Of a stretch of DNA of 64,000 nt, positions 41,903-49,873 are shown piece by piece. The notes beneath the pieces are model-generated. The model was not told the DNA's origin, did no database searches, and saw only the letters and a program-made list of their open reading frames with translations. Made by a program: the position numbers and the translations under genes. Location: the NCBI RefSeq assembly GCF_015277815.1, contig NZ_CP063813.1, positions 1,178,001 through 1,242,000 of the forward strand, written 5' to 3'. Origin of the DNA: Microbacterium atlanticum (GTDB lineage Bacteria; Actinomycetota; Actinomycetes; Actinomycetales; Microbacteriaceae). How positions within the stretch are numbered: position 1 is the stretch's first letter; each line of letters opens with the position of its first letter.

Positions 41903-42870
41903 TCGTCTTCCGGCATCCGAGCGAGGTCCCGGCCGGCTTCGGTCCGTCGGTCGTCGCGATCGGGAAGTTCGACGGCGTGCACTCCGGCCACCGTGCCGTC
42001 ATCGCCCGGGCGCGCGTGGATGCCGAGGCTGCCGGCGCGCGCGTGGTCGCCGTCACGTTCGACCGCAATCCGCTGGCGCTGCTGCGCCCCGAGATCTGCC
42101 CCGCAAGTCTCGTTGGCGTCGAGCAGAAGCTGCGGCTCCTCGCCGACGCCGGCGTGGACGCGACGCTCATGCTCGCCTTCGATCGCTCGCTCGCCGACCT
42201 CGGCGCGCGGGAGTTCGTCGAGCACGTCCTGGTCGGAGCGCTCGGCGTGCGGATCGTGATGGTCGGCGCGGACTTCCGCTTCGGGCGCGGCGGCGCCGGC
42301 GATCCCCAGCTGCTGCGCGAACTGGGCGCCGAGTTCGGCTTCGAGGTCGACGTGGTCGATGACGTGCGAGCGATCGACGCCGGGCGTCGCGTGTCGTCGA
42401 CGTGGGTGCGCGAGCTCCTCGACGGCGGCGACGTCGCCGGCGCCGCGCGCCTGCTGGGCCGTCCGCACGCCGTGCGGGGGGAGGTGGTCCACGGTCTCAA
42501 GCGCGGCCGCGCGCTGGGCTTCCCGACGGCGAACCTCTCGACCTCGCTCGAGGGCTTCGTGCCGGCCGAGGGCGTCTACGCCGGCTGGCTCGTCGACGAG
42601 GGGATGCCGGGTGACGGCGCCTCCGAGCCTCGCAGCACGGTCCGCTACCCGGCCGCGATCAGCATCGGCACCAACCCCACGTTCGACGACGTGAAGGTGC
42701 GGCAGGTGGAGGCATACGTACTGGATGAGACCGACCTGGACCTCTACGGGCACACGGTCGAAGTGGAGTTCGTCGCGCGCATCCGCGGCATGGTGGCGTT
42801 CGAGGGCGTCGGCGCGCTCATCGAGCAGATGACGGACGACGTCGTGCGTGTCCGCGCCGAGCTCGCCTGA
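41899..42870 (+). CDS. ribF: Bifunctional riboflavin kinase / FMN adenylyltransferase
   Basis: Makes FMN from riboflavin and then FAD, in the cytoplasm. 323 residues. The N-terminal adenylyltransferase domain has the HIGH-like GKFDGVHSGHRAV near residue 22 and VVAVTFDRNP; VSSTWVRELL corresponds to the ISSTxxR block. The C-terminal riboflavin kinase domain starts near 185 with GRALGFPTANL, followed by EGVYAGW and SIGTNPTF, and ends in the DLYGHTVEVEF region. The GTG overlaps the previous stop. No FMN riboswitch is visible upstream. Confidence 0.96.
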   Translation: MIVFRHPSEVPAGFGPSVVAIGKFDGVHSGHRAVIARARVDAEAAGARVVAVTFDRNPLALLRPEICPASLVGVEQKLRLLADAGVDATLMLAFDRSLADLGAREFVEHVLVGALGVRIVMVGADFRFGRGGAGDPQLLRELGAEFGFEVDVVDDVRAIDAGRRVSSTWVRELLDGGDVAGAARLLGRPHAVRGEVVHGLKRGRALGFPTANLSTSLEGFVPAEGVYAGWLVDEGMPGDGASEPRSTVRYPAAISIGTNPTFDDVKVRQVEAYVLDETDLDLYGHTVEVEFVARIRGMVAFEGVGALIEQMTDDVVRVRAELA

Positions 42871-42898
42871 CACCGTAGACCGTCCACGCCGACGCGCC

Positions 42899-42904
42899 TA
42901 GCAT
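42899..42904 (+). promoter_or_regulatory. Leaderless-type -10 box (small membrane protein)
   Basis: TAGCAT, 6 nt before the GTG at 42911. Confidence 0.55.
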
Positions 42905-42910
42905 CGAGGC

Positions 42911-43306
42911 GTGCACGCGCTGGTCCTGATGGTCGCGGATGCCGCGGCCGACGACTCCGTCAACCTGTGGGGCGCGCTGGGCTGCGCGGTCGCCTACTCC
43001 GCCTCGCTGCTGGCCACGCTCGACGCGTTCGCCGACCTGATCCTCGCGCGCGGAGACTCGCCGGCAGGGCGCCTGACCCCGGCGGTCGGCCTGAAGTTCG
43101 GGTCGAAGCTGGCGGCGGCGGCCGTCGCCGTCGTCTCGGCCGGGATCGTGCTCGCGCTGGACGCGAACCGGTTCGCCTTCACCGCGCTGTCGATCGCGTT
43201 CGGCGCGGTGGTCGGGATCGGTCTGCTCGTGCTGCTGCGGCATGCGAGGGCCACCGGCTTCCCTTCGACGCCCGGCGGAGCTGACACAACACGCCAGCGA
43301 CCGTGA
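42911..43306 (+). CDS. Small membrane protein, unknown function
   Basis: 131 residues with three to four hydrophobic segments (about 1-12, 19-45, 60-83, 88-112) and a Thr/Pro-rich polar tail. I recognise no family. The GTG start follows a TAGCAT box by 6 nt with no Shine-Dalgarno site. It lies between ribF and the deoxyribose regulator on the same strand but seems to have its own promoter. Confidence 0.65.
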   Translation: MHALVLMVADAAADDSVNLWGALGCAVAYSASLLATLDAFADLILARGDSPAGRLTPAVGLKFGSKLAAAAVAVVSAGIVLALDANRFAFTALSIAFGAVVGIGLLVLLRHARATGFPSTPGGADTTRQRP

Positions 43307-43307
43307 C

Positions 43308-43341
43308 GCTCATATGAGCAAACTGCGTGCAGATGTTGCTC
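43308..43341 (+). promoter_or_regulatory. Candidate operator of the SorC-type regulator
   Basis: GCTCATATGAGC (43308-43319) is a perfect 12-bp palindrome. Its right half also begins a second dyad: GAGCAA (43316-43321), an inner CTGC-GT-GCAG (43323-43332), then TTGCTC (43336-43341). The position, 46-79 nt ahead of the regulator's GTG, suits autorepression. Confidence 0.55.
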
Positions 43342-43386
43342 GCGCTCCCGGCCCTGTGTCAGCCTGAAGGGGAAGGAAGGAGGATC

Positions 43387-44331
43387 GTGGACGCCGTCGA
43401 CGAACTCCTCAGCATCCGCGCCGCCGAGCTCTACTACGAAGAGAACCTCACTCAGGAGGAGATCGGGCGAAGCCTGCAGATCACCCGCTGGAAGGTGGGT
43501 CGACTGCTGACCCAGGCCAAGGAGGAGGGCTTCGTCCGCATCGAGATCCTCCACTCCCGCGCGCGACGGCCTCAGCTCGAGCGGCGCCTGCGCGATGAGC
43601 GCGGCCTTCGCGAGGCCGTCGTCGTGTCGCAGGCGGGCGTGCGCAGCGACGACGAGCTGCAGCAGCGCGTCGCGCAGGCGGCAGCGGACCACCTGACTCT
43701 CCTCCGTCCGCGTCCACGGGTCCTCGGCGTCAGCTGGGGCCGCACGCTCGCCGACATCGCCCACCATCTGCGCGACGGGTGGTCGTCCGGGACCGACGTG
43801 GTCCAGATCAACGGCGGTCTCAGCATGAGCGCCCGCCCCGGCACCGCGGCCGCGACGGCGGTCGGCATCGCGCAGAAGGGCGGCGGGGCCGCGGCCCTCC
43901 TGCCGAGTCCGGCGATCCTCGAGCATCGGGCGACGAAGGAGGCCATCGAGGCCGACCGCGTCGTCGCCCGTGTGCTGGCCATCGCGCGGTCCGCCGACGC
44001 GTACCTCTACAGCGCCGGGGCCGCGGACCATCGCTCCGTGCACGTCGACAGCGGCTACCTCGGCGAAGCCGACATCGACCGGCTCGTCGCCGCAGGCGCC
44101 GTCGGCGACGTCGTCGGGCGTTACATAGACGCCGCCGGACGCGTCGTCGATCCCGCCCTCGACGCCCGGACGGTCGGGCTCTCGCTCGACGAGCTGCGTC
44201 GCGCCGACGTCGCCATCGCCGCGATCGCCGGCGAGGCCAAGCGTGCCGTCGCCGCCGCCGTCGTCTCGTCGGGGCTGTGCACCGTGCTGGTCACCGACGA
44301 GTCCACCGCACGCCATCTCCTCGACGGCTGA
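43387..44331 (+). CDS. SorC/DeoR-type sugar-responsive transcriptional regulator
   Basis: 314 residues. The N-terminal helix-turn-helix (about 8-50: RAAELYYEENLTQEEIGRSL, ITRWKVGRLL) is followed by a SorC-type sugar-phosphate-binding domain with GVSWGRTLADIAH near residue 118, VVQINGGL and SAGAADHRSVH. Bacillus DeoR, which senses deoxyribose 5-phosphate, belongs to this family, and deoC lies 56 nt downstream, so control of deoxyribose catabolism is the natural inference. The GTG is chosen for the GGAGG site at 43379-43383. Perfect palindromes upstream suggest autoregulation. Confidence 0.9.
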   Translation: MDAVDELLSIRAAELYYEENLTQEEIGRSLQITRWKVGRLLTQAKEEGFVRIEILHSRARRPQLERRLRDERGLREAVVVSQAGVRSDDELQQRVAQAAADHLTLLRPRPRVLGVSWGRTLADIAHHLRDGWSSGTDVVQINGGLSMSARPGTAAATAVGIAQKGGGAAALLPSPAILEHRATKEAIEADRVVARVLAIARSADAYLYSAGAADHRSVHVDSGYLGEADIDRLVAAGAVGDVVGRYIDAAGRVVDPALDARTVGLSLDELRRADVAIAAIAGEAKRAVAAAVVSSGLCTVLVTDESTARHLLDG

Positions 44332-44387
44332 CCCCTCTGCCCGTCGCCCGCACATCACCACCCCAACCACGAAAGCCAGGTCATCAC

Positions 44388-45395
44388 ATGTCAGGCACCT
44401 CCATCGTGACGCTGCCCGAGCGGGCCGTCGAGCTGCTGGGCGGCCAACCGGACGACACCACGTTGCGGCGGTATCTCCACGGACTGCCCGGGGTCGATGC
44501 CGTGGGGCTCGAGCAGCGCGCCGCGGGCCTCGGCACCCGCTCCATCAAGACATCGTCCAAGGCGTGGGCGCTCGACAAGATCATCGAGCTGATCGACCTC
44601 ACCACCCTCGAGGGCGCGGACACCCCCGGCAAGGTGCGATCGCTGGTCGCGAAAGCGCTGAACCCGGATGCCTCCGACCCGACGTGCCCGCGGGTGGCCG
44701 CCGTCTGCGTGTACGGCGACATGGTGCCGTACGCGGTGGAGGCGCTCGGCTCGGCGCACGGGGATCCGGACGACGGCGGGGTCAGCGTCGCCGCGGTCGC
44801 GACGGCCTTCCCGAGCGGCCGCGCCTCGCTGGACATCAAGCTCGCCGACACTGCCGAGGCGGTCGCCCACGGCGCGGACGAGATCGACATGGTGATCGAC
44901 CGCGGCGCGTTCCTCGCCGGCCGCTACGGTCTCGTGTTCGACCAGATCGCTCGAGTCAAGCAGGCGTGCCGTCGCGAAGACGGTTCGTACGCGTCGCTCA
45001 AGGTGATCCTCGAGACCGGCGAGCTCAACACCTACGACAACATCAAACGGGCGTCGTGGCTGGCGATCCTCGCGGGCGGCGACTTCATCAAGACCTCGAC
45101 CGGCAAGGTCCAGCCCGCCGCGACGCTGCCGGTGACGCTGCTCATGCTCGAGGTCGTGCGCGACTGGCATCGGGCGACCGGCGAGAAGGTCGGCGTCAAG
45201 CCTGCGGGAGGCATCCGCACCTCGAAGGACGCGATCAAGTACCTCGTCACCGTCGCCGAGACGGTGGGTGAGGAGTGGCTGCAGCCTCACCTCTTCCGGT
45301 ACGGCGCGTCGAGCCTGCTCAACGACGTGCTGCTGCAGCGCCAGAAGCTGACCTCCGGACACTACTCCGGTGCCGACTACGTGACCATCGACTGA
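44388..45395 (+). CDS. deoC: Deoxyribose-phosphate aldolase
   Basis: Cleaves 2-deoxyribose 5-phosphate to acetaldehyde and glyceraldehyde 3-phosphate. 335 residues, the longer DeoC variant (E. coli is 259), with an N-terminal extension of about 60 residues. Barrel landmarks: LIDLTTLEGADTP near 63, EIDMVIDRGAF near 165, the proton-shuttle region LKVILETGEL, the Schiff-base lysine in FIKTSTGK near 230 and the second lysine in VGVKPAGGIRT near 267. It follows the SorC-type regulator and precedes two aldehyde dehydrogenase genes, which would remove the acetaldehyde. Confidence 0.95.
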   Translation: MSGTSIVTLPERAVELLGGQPDDTTLRRYLHGLPGVDAVGLEQRAAGLGTRSIKTSSKAWALDKIIELIDLTTLEGADTPGKVRSLVAKALNPDASDPTCPRVAAVCVYGDMVPYAVEALGSAHGDPDDGGVSVAAVATAFPSGRASLDIKLADTAEAVAHGADEIDMVIDRGAFLAGRYGLVFDQIARVKQACRREDGSYASLKVILETGELNTYDNIKRASWLAILAGGDFIKTSTGKVQPAATLPVTLLMLEVVRDWHRATGEKVGVKPAGGIRTSKDAIKYLVTVAETVGEEWLQPHLFRYGASSLLNDVLLQRQKLTSGHYSGADYVTID

Positions 45396-45427
45396 CGCTT
45401 GCACAAGCGCACCCCGAAGGACGAGAC

Positions 45428-46924
45428 ATGAGTTTCCTCGAGTACGCCCCCGCCCCCGAATCCCGCGCGATCCTGAATCTGCGCGACGACTACGGGCTCT
45501 TCATCGACGGCGAGTTCCGACCGGCTGCCGGCGAGTCGTTCGCGACCATCTCGCCCGCCGACGAGAAGCACATCGCGACGATCGCCGCGGCGAGCGAGGC
45601 CGACGTCGACACCGCCGTCGCCGCCGCGCGCCGCGCCTATGACAAGACGTGGTCGAAGATGAGCGGCCGCGACCGCGGCAAGTACCTCTTCCGCATCGCC
45701 CGGCTCGTGCAGGAGCGCGCGCGCGAGCTCGCCGTGGCCGAGAGCCTCGACAACGGCAAGCCGATCAAGGAGAGCCGTGACGTGGACGTGCCGCTGGTGG
45801 CCGCGTGGTTCTTCTACTACGCCGGCTGGGCCGACAAGCTCGACTACGCAGGCCTCGGCGCCGACCCCCGGTCGCTGGGCGTCGCCGCCCAGGTGATCCC
45901 GTGGAACTTCCCGCTGCTGATGCTCGCGTGGAAGATCGCCCCTGCGCTGGCCGCCGGCAACACCGTCGTGCTGAAGCCGGCCGAGACGACCCCGCTGTCG
46001 GCGCTGATCTTCGCCGAGATCCTCCAGCAGGCGGATCTGCCTGCCGGCGTCGTCAACATCGTCACCGGCGCCGGTGCGACCGGAGCCGCCCTGGTGCGGC
46101 ATCCGGATGTGAACAAGGTCGCCTTCACCGGCTCCACCGCGGTCGGACGCGAGATCGCCAAGACGGTCGCCGGCACCGACAAGAAGCTGACGCTGGAGCT
46201 GGGCGGCAAGGCCGCCAACATCGTGTTCGACGACGCGCCCATCGACCAGGCCGTGGAGGGCATCGTCAACGGGATCTTCTTCAACCAGGGGCACGTGTGC
46301 TGCGCGGGCAGCCGCCTGCTGGTGCAGGAGTCGATCCATGACGAGGTCGTCGACCGGCTGAAGGAGCGCCTGTCGACCCTGCGCCTGGGCGACCCGCTGG
46401 ACAAGAACACCGACATCGGCGCGATCAACTCGCGCGAGCAGCTCGACCGCATCCGTGAGCTCAGCAGGATCGGCGAAGAGGAGGGCGCAGAGCGCTGGAG
46501 CGCCGACTGCGTGATTCCCGACAGCGGGTTCTGGTTCGCCCCCACGATCTTCACCAACGTGCAGGCGAGCCACCGCATCGCCCGTGACGAGATCTTCGGC
46601 CCGGTGCTGTCGGTGCTGACGTTCCGCACCCCGGGCGAGGCGATCGAGAAGGCCAACAACACGCCCTACGGACTGTCCGCCGGCGTCTGGAGCGACAAGG
46701 GCTCCCGCATCCTCGCGGTCGCCGACCGCCTGCGCGCCGGCGTGGTGTGGGCGAACACGTTCAACCGGTTCGACCCGGCGTCGCCGTTCGGCGGCTACAA
46801 GGAGTCCGGCTACGGCCGCGAGGGTGGCCGCCACGGCCTGGCCGCCTACCTCAAGAGCGCACCGGCCACCGGCGGCGCCACCCGAATCCTCTCCCGTGCC
46901 ACCAAGAAGGAGGTCTCCTCATGA
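45428..46924 (+). CDS. Aldehyde dehydrogenase (full length)
   Basis: 498 residues of the NAD(P)-dependent aldehyde dehydrogenase superfamily. It has the coenzyme-domain blocks IPWNFPLLML near 158 and AGNTVVLKPAETTP, the glycine motif FTGSTAVGR, the general base Glu in LELGGKAAN near 257 and the catalytic Cys in GHVCCAGSR near 288. C-terminal blocks are EIFGPVLSV and NTFNRFDPASPFGGYKESG. Directly after deoC, the expected substrate is acetaldehyde, oxidised to acetate. The ATG has a purine-rich site. The next gene overlaps by 4 nt and encodes a shortened paralog that may be its partner. Confidence 0.93.
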   Translation: MSFLEYAPAPESRAILNLRDDYGLFIDGEFRPAAGESFATISPADEKHIATIAAASEADVDTAVAAARRAYDKTWSKMSGRDRGKYLFRIARLVQERARELAVAESLDNGKPIKESRDVDVPLVAAWFFYYAGWADKLDYAGLGADPRSLGVAAQVIPWNFPLLMLAWKIAPALAAGNTVVLKPAETTPLSALIFAEILQQADLPAGVVNIVTGAGATGAALVRHPDVNKVAFTGSTAVGREIAKTVAGTDKKLTLELGGKAANIVFDDAPIDQAVEGIVNGIFFNQGHVCCAGSRLLVQESIHDEVVDRLKERLSTLRLGDPLDKNTDIGAINSREQLDRIRELSRIGEEEGAERWSADCVIPDSGFWFAPTIFTNVQASHRIARDEIFGPVLSVLTFRTPGEAIEKANNTPYGLSAGVWSDKGSRILAVADRLRAGVVWANTFNRFDPASPFGGYKESGYGREGGRHGLAAYLKSAPATGGATRILSRATKKEVSS

Positions 46925-47784
46925 GCTCGCGACTGACGATCCCCAAGACCTACAAGCTCTACATCGGCGGCGCGTTCCCTCGCAGCGAATCCGGACGAAC
47001 CTACGAGGTCGCATCGCCGAAGGGCGGCTTCCTCGCCAATGCGGCGCTGGCCTCGCGCAAGGACGCCCGCGATGCGGTCTCGGCCGCCCGGGGCGCGGTC
47101 AAGGGCTGGTCGGGCGCAACAGCCTACAATCGCGGTCAGGTGCTGTACCGGGTGGCCGAGATCCTCGAGGGCCGCCGCGCCCAGTTCGTGGACGAGATCG
47201 TGCAGCAGACCGGCGTGTCGGCGCCGGTCGCCGCCGGAGAGGTGGACGAGGCGATCGACCGCTGGGTCTGGTACGCCGGATGGTGCGACAAGTTCGGGCA
47301 GGTCGCCGGCAACGGCAACCCGGTCGCAGGCCCCTACTTCAACATCTCGGTGCCCGAGCCGACGGGCGTCGTCGGCGTCATCGCCCCGCAGGACACCGCG
47401 CTCGTCGGTCTGGTCTCGGCGATCGCGCCGGCCCTCGTGACGGGCAACTCGGTCGTCGTGGTGGCCTCGCAGCGCTACCCGCTGTCGGCGATCTCGCTCG
47501 CCGAGGTGCTGGCGACGAGCGACGTGCCCGGGGGAGTGGTCAACGTCCTCACCGGCTCACCTGCCGAGATCGCGCCCTGGCTCGCCTCGCACCCCGACGT
47601 TCACGCCCTCGACCTCGTCGGCGCCGGCGAGCTGGACTGGGTCGATCTCGAGATCGCGGCGGCCGAGACGCTGACGCGCGTGCTCCCGCCGGAGAACGGG
47701 TCGGATGCCGCTGCCCCCAGTCTCACTCGCATCGCGGCGTTCACCGAGACGAAGACCGTCTGGCACACGAAGAGCCTCGTGTGA
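46921..47784 (+). CDS. Aldehyde dehydrogenase paralog lacking the catalytic domain
   Basis: 287 residues. The N-terminal part follows the aldehyde dehydrogenase coenzyme domain (YIGGAFPRSESGRTYEV, then a VIAPQDTALVGLVSAIAPAL block in place of PWNFP, GNSVVVVASQRYPLSA, GVVNVLTG). Where the enzyme should continue with LELGGK and the catalytic Cys, this protein turns after about residue 235 into a short segment and ends with AAFTETKTVWHTKS. That resembles the C-terminal oligomerisation tail of full-length enzymes. So roughly 200 residues of catalytic domain are missing from the interior, with both ends kept. It cannot be an active dehydrogenase alone and may assemble with the upstream full-length subunit (inference). 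It is translationally coupled to it (ATGA). Confidence 0.85.
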   Translation: MSSRLTIPKTYKLYIGGAFPRSESGRTYEVASPKGGFLANAALASRKDARDAVSAARGAVKGWSGATAYNRGQVLYRVAEILEGRRAQFVDEIVQQTGVSAPVAAGEVDEAIDRWVWYAGWCDKFGQVAGNGNPVAGPYFNISVPEPTGVVGVIAPQDTALVGLVSAIAPALVTGNSVVVVASQRYPLSAISLAEVLATSDVPGGVVNVLTGSPAEIAPWLASHPDVHALDLVGAGELDWVDLEIAAAETLTRVLPPENGSDAAAPSLTRIAAFTETKTVWHTKSLV

Positions 47785-47797
47785 GCTGACGCGGGCA

Positions 47798-48514
47798 TCA
47801 GGCGAGCTCGAGCCCGCCCCACTGGCCCGGCCGGGCCAGCTCACCGTAGTGCAGGTCGACGCCGTCCGCCCAGACCGACGCGACGCATGCCAGGAGCGAG
47901 AGGGTCGGGTAGCCGTGCGGGCGGTTGTCGCGGATGATCGCGCCGTCGTCGGTGGGCGCGAGCTCGGCCGACCGCTCGAGCACCCCGAGCCACGGCATCC
48001 ACCACCGCTCCTCATCGGCGACCGGCGACGTGCGGAAGTCGTCGAGCCACCGTGCGATGCGGGCAGTGCCGGCATCGTCGACGTCATCGTGGGCGATCAT
48101 GTGCGTTCCCGGCTCCAGCTCGGTCGTGCGCAGCGAGACGCCGTCCCACGTGATGACCCTCGCCCGGGGCCCGTCCACCTCGACGAGGTTGAAGCCGTGC
48201 GTCGGCGGCTCGTCGGCGGGGGAGCGACCCGCCACCGCGTCGAGCACGATCCCGCCCCGTGACTGCAGCTCGCTCTCGGGACGCGAGGTCTCGTCGGCTC
48301 GGTTCAGCAAGACCGCGAGCCGACCGGAGGTGGGGTCGGCTGCGAGCCAGGCGCCGCCGGCGCGCACATCGCGCACGCCGACGACGCCGTCGTGCGGCTC
48401 CGGCCACCATCGTCCCAGCGGGTTCCACGGGCGCTCGGGATCCTCGTCGCGGATGGCGAGCACGCGGGTCGGCTCGGCGGCCGACTCGGGGACGCGGATG
48501 ACGACGGTGCACAT
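47798..48514 (-). CDS. NRDE/TANGO2-family protein
   Basis: 238 residues. The N-terminus MCTVVIRVPE, with Cys2 exposed after Met removal, matches the NRDE (TANGO2-like) family, which has an N-terminal-nucleophile-type fold. The name-giving NRDE block reads AIRDED, so the Asn is replaced. Later family-like parts are GGAWLAADPTSGRLAVLLNR and THGFNLVEVDG. The biochemical role is unknown. The ATG at 48514, behind a GAGGAGCTCC site, is preferred because it places Cys second. It is convergent with the aldehyde dehydrogenase operon and divergent from coaBC. Confidence 0.82.
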   Translation of the reverse strand: MCTVVIRVPESAAEPTRVLAIRDEDPERPWNPLGRWWPEPHDGVVGVRDVRAGGAWLAADPTSGRLAVLLNRADETSRPESELQSRGGIVLDAVAGRSPADEPPTHGFNLVEVDGPRARVITWDGVSLRTTELEPGTHMIAHDDVDDAGTARIARWLDDFRTSPVADEERWWMPWLGVLERSAELAPTDDGAIIRDNRPHGYPTLSLLACVASVWADGVDLHYGELARPGQWGGLELA

Positions 48515-48557
48515 CAGGAGCTCCTCGGGTTGCGGGCGGCGCGGCGGGCGGTCGTGC

Positions 48558-48563
48558 CAAGAT
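48558..48563 (+). promoter_or_regulatory. Weak leaderless-type -10 box (coaBC)
   Basis: CAAGAT, 6 nt before the GTG at 48570. GGAGG directly abuts the start, so it is poorly placed as a ribosome site. Confidence 0.3.
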
Positions 48564-48569
48564 CGGAGG

Positions 48570-49793
48570 GTGTTCGTCGTGGTCGGGGTCACCGGTGGCA
48601 TCGCCGCCTACAAGACGGTTCAGCTCGTGCGCCTGCTGGTGAAGGCGGGGCACGAGGTCCATGTCGTCCCGACCGATGACGCACTGCGGTTCGTGGGTCT
48701 CCCCACCTGGGAGGCGATCAGCCGCCATCCCGTGACGACCTCCGTCCACGACGACGTCGCGCGCGTGCGTCACGTCTCACTCGGCCGGGCGGCCGATCTC
48801 GTGATCGTGGCGCCCGCGACGGCGAACACCCTGGCGAAGATGACCGCGGGACTCGCGGACGACCTCCTCGGAACGACCCTACTCGCCACCACCGCACCGG
48901 TCGTCGTGGCGCCGGCGATGCACACCGAGATGTGGCAGCACCCTGCGACGGCAGACAACATGCGGGTCCTCCGCGATCGGGGCGTCGTCGTGGTCGGACC
49001 CGAGGAGGGTGAGCTCACCGGCGGCGACAGCGGTCCCGGACGCATGTCGGAGCCCGAGGCGATCATCGAGGCCGCGCTTGCCGCCGCCGCACTCACCGCA
49101 GGTGACCTGGAGGGACTGCGCGTCGTGGTGAGCGCCGGCGGCACGCGTGAGCCCATCGACCCGGTGCGCTACATCGGCAATCGCTCCAGCGGCCGACAGG
49201 GGGTGGCCGTCGCGCTGGCCGCCGCCGAGCGCGGCGCCGACGTCGTGCTGGTCGCGGCGCACGTCGACGACGGCGTGCTGACCGATGCACCCGCCGGTGG
49301 GCGCATCCGGGTCGTGCGCGCCGGAACGGCCGCCGAGCTCGGCGCTGCGGTGGCCTCCGAAGCCGGGGCTGCCGACGTCGTGATCATGGCCGCGGCGGTC
49401 GCCGACTATCGCGTCGCGCAGGTCTCGCCCACCAAGCGGGCGAAGGAGGCCGCTCCCGAGGGCGGCATCACCCTCGACCTCGTCGAGAACGACGACATCC
49501 TCGCGGGCCTCGTCCGGACCCGGCCCCCTGGCCAGATCGTCGTGGGCTTCGCCGCAGAGACCCCCGGCGACGGCGAGACGCTGCTCGATCGCGGCCGGCG
49601 CAAGGCGGCACGCAAGGGCACCGATCTGCTCGCGGTGAACGAGGTGGGCTGGTCGCAGGGTTTCGAGTCCGGGCACAATGCGGTGACGATCATCGACGCC
49701 GCCGGAGAGATCGTCGGTGCGCGCCGGGGCAGCAAGCGCGACGTCGCCGACGCGCTGTGGGACGCGGTGCTGGCGGTCCGCGCGAAAAAGTAA
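48570..49793 (+). CDS. coaBC: Bifunctional phosphopantothenoylcysteine decarboxylase / phosphopantothenate-cysteine ligase
   Basis: Two consecutive steps of coenzyme A synthesis. 407 residues. The N-terminal CoaC half is a flavoprotein: VVVGVTGGIAAYKTVQLVR at the start, the PATANTLAKMT block, and the clamp PAMHTEMWQHPAT near 112. The CoaB ligase half begins near 185 with VVSAGGTREPIDPVRYIGN, then MAAAVADYR and the substrate lysine region NDDILAGL. The GTG giving MFVVVGVTGG is the only start that fits the family. It runs into a short gap before the glycerophosphodiesterase gene. Confidence 0.95.
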   Translation: MFVVVGVTGGIAAYKTVQLVRLLVKAGHEVHVVPTDDALRFVGLPTWEAISRHPVTTSVHDDVARVRHVSLGRAADLVIVAPATANTLAKMTAGLADDLLGTTLLATTAPVVVAPAMHTEMWQHPATADNMRVLRDRGVVVVGPEEGELTGGDSGPGRMSEPEAIIEAALAAAALTAGDLEGLRVVVSAGGTREPIDPVRYIGNRSSGRQGVAVALAAAERGADVVLVAAHVDDGVLTDAPAGGRIRVVRAGTAAELGAAVASEAGAADVVIMAAAVADYRVAQVSPTKRAKEAAPEGGITLDLVENDDILAGLVRTRPPGQIVVGFAAETPGDGETLLDRGRRKAARKGTDLLAVNEVGWSQGFESGHNAVTIIDAAGEIVGARRGSKRDVADALWDAVLAVRAKK

Positions 49794-49819
49794 CGAAACA
49801 GTAACGGCGCATGTAGAGT
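49790..49819 (+). promoter_or_regulatory. Promoter with 11-bp direct repeat (glycerophosphodiesterase)
   Basis: GTAAC occurs at 49790-49794 and 49801-49805 with an 11-bp period, overlapping the -35 position of a TAGAGT -10 box at 49814-49819. The spacing resembles PhoP-type direct-repeat sites; the sequence match is loose. Confidence 0.4.
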
Positions 49820-49873
49820 GGTCGGCACCACGTCGAGGAGGACGTGGAGCACGACCCTCGGAGGACATGCCCG

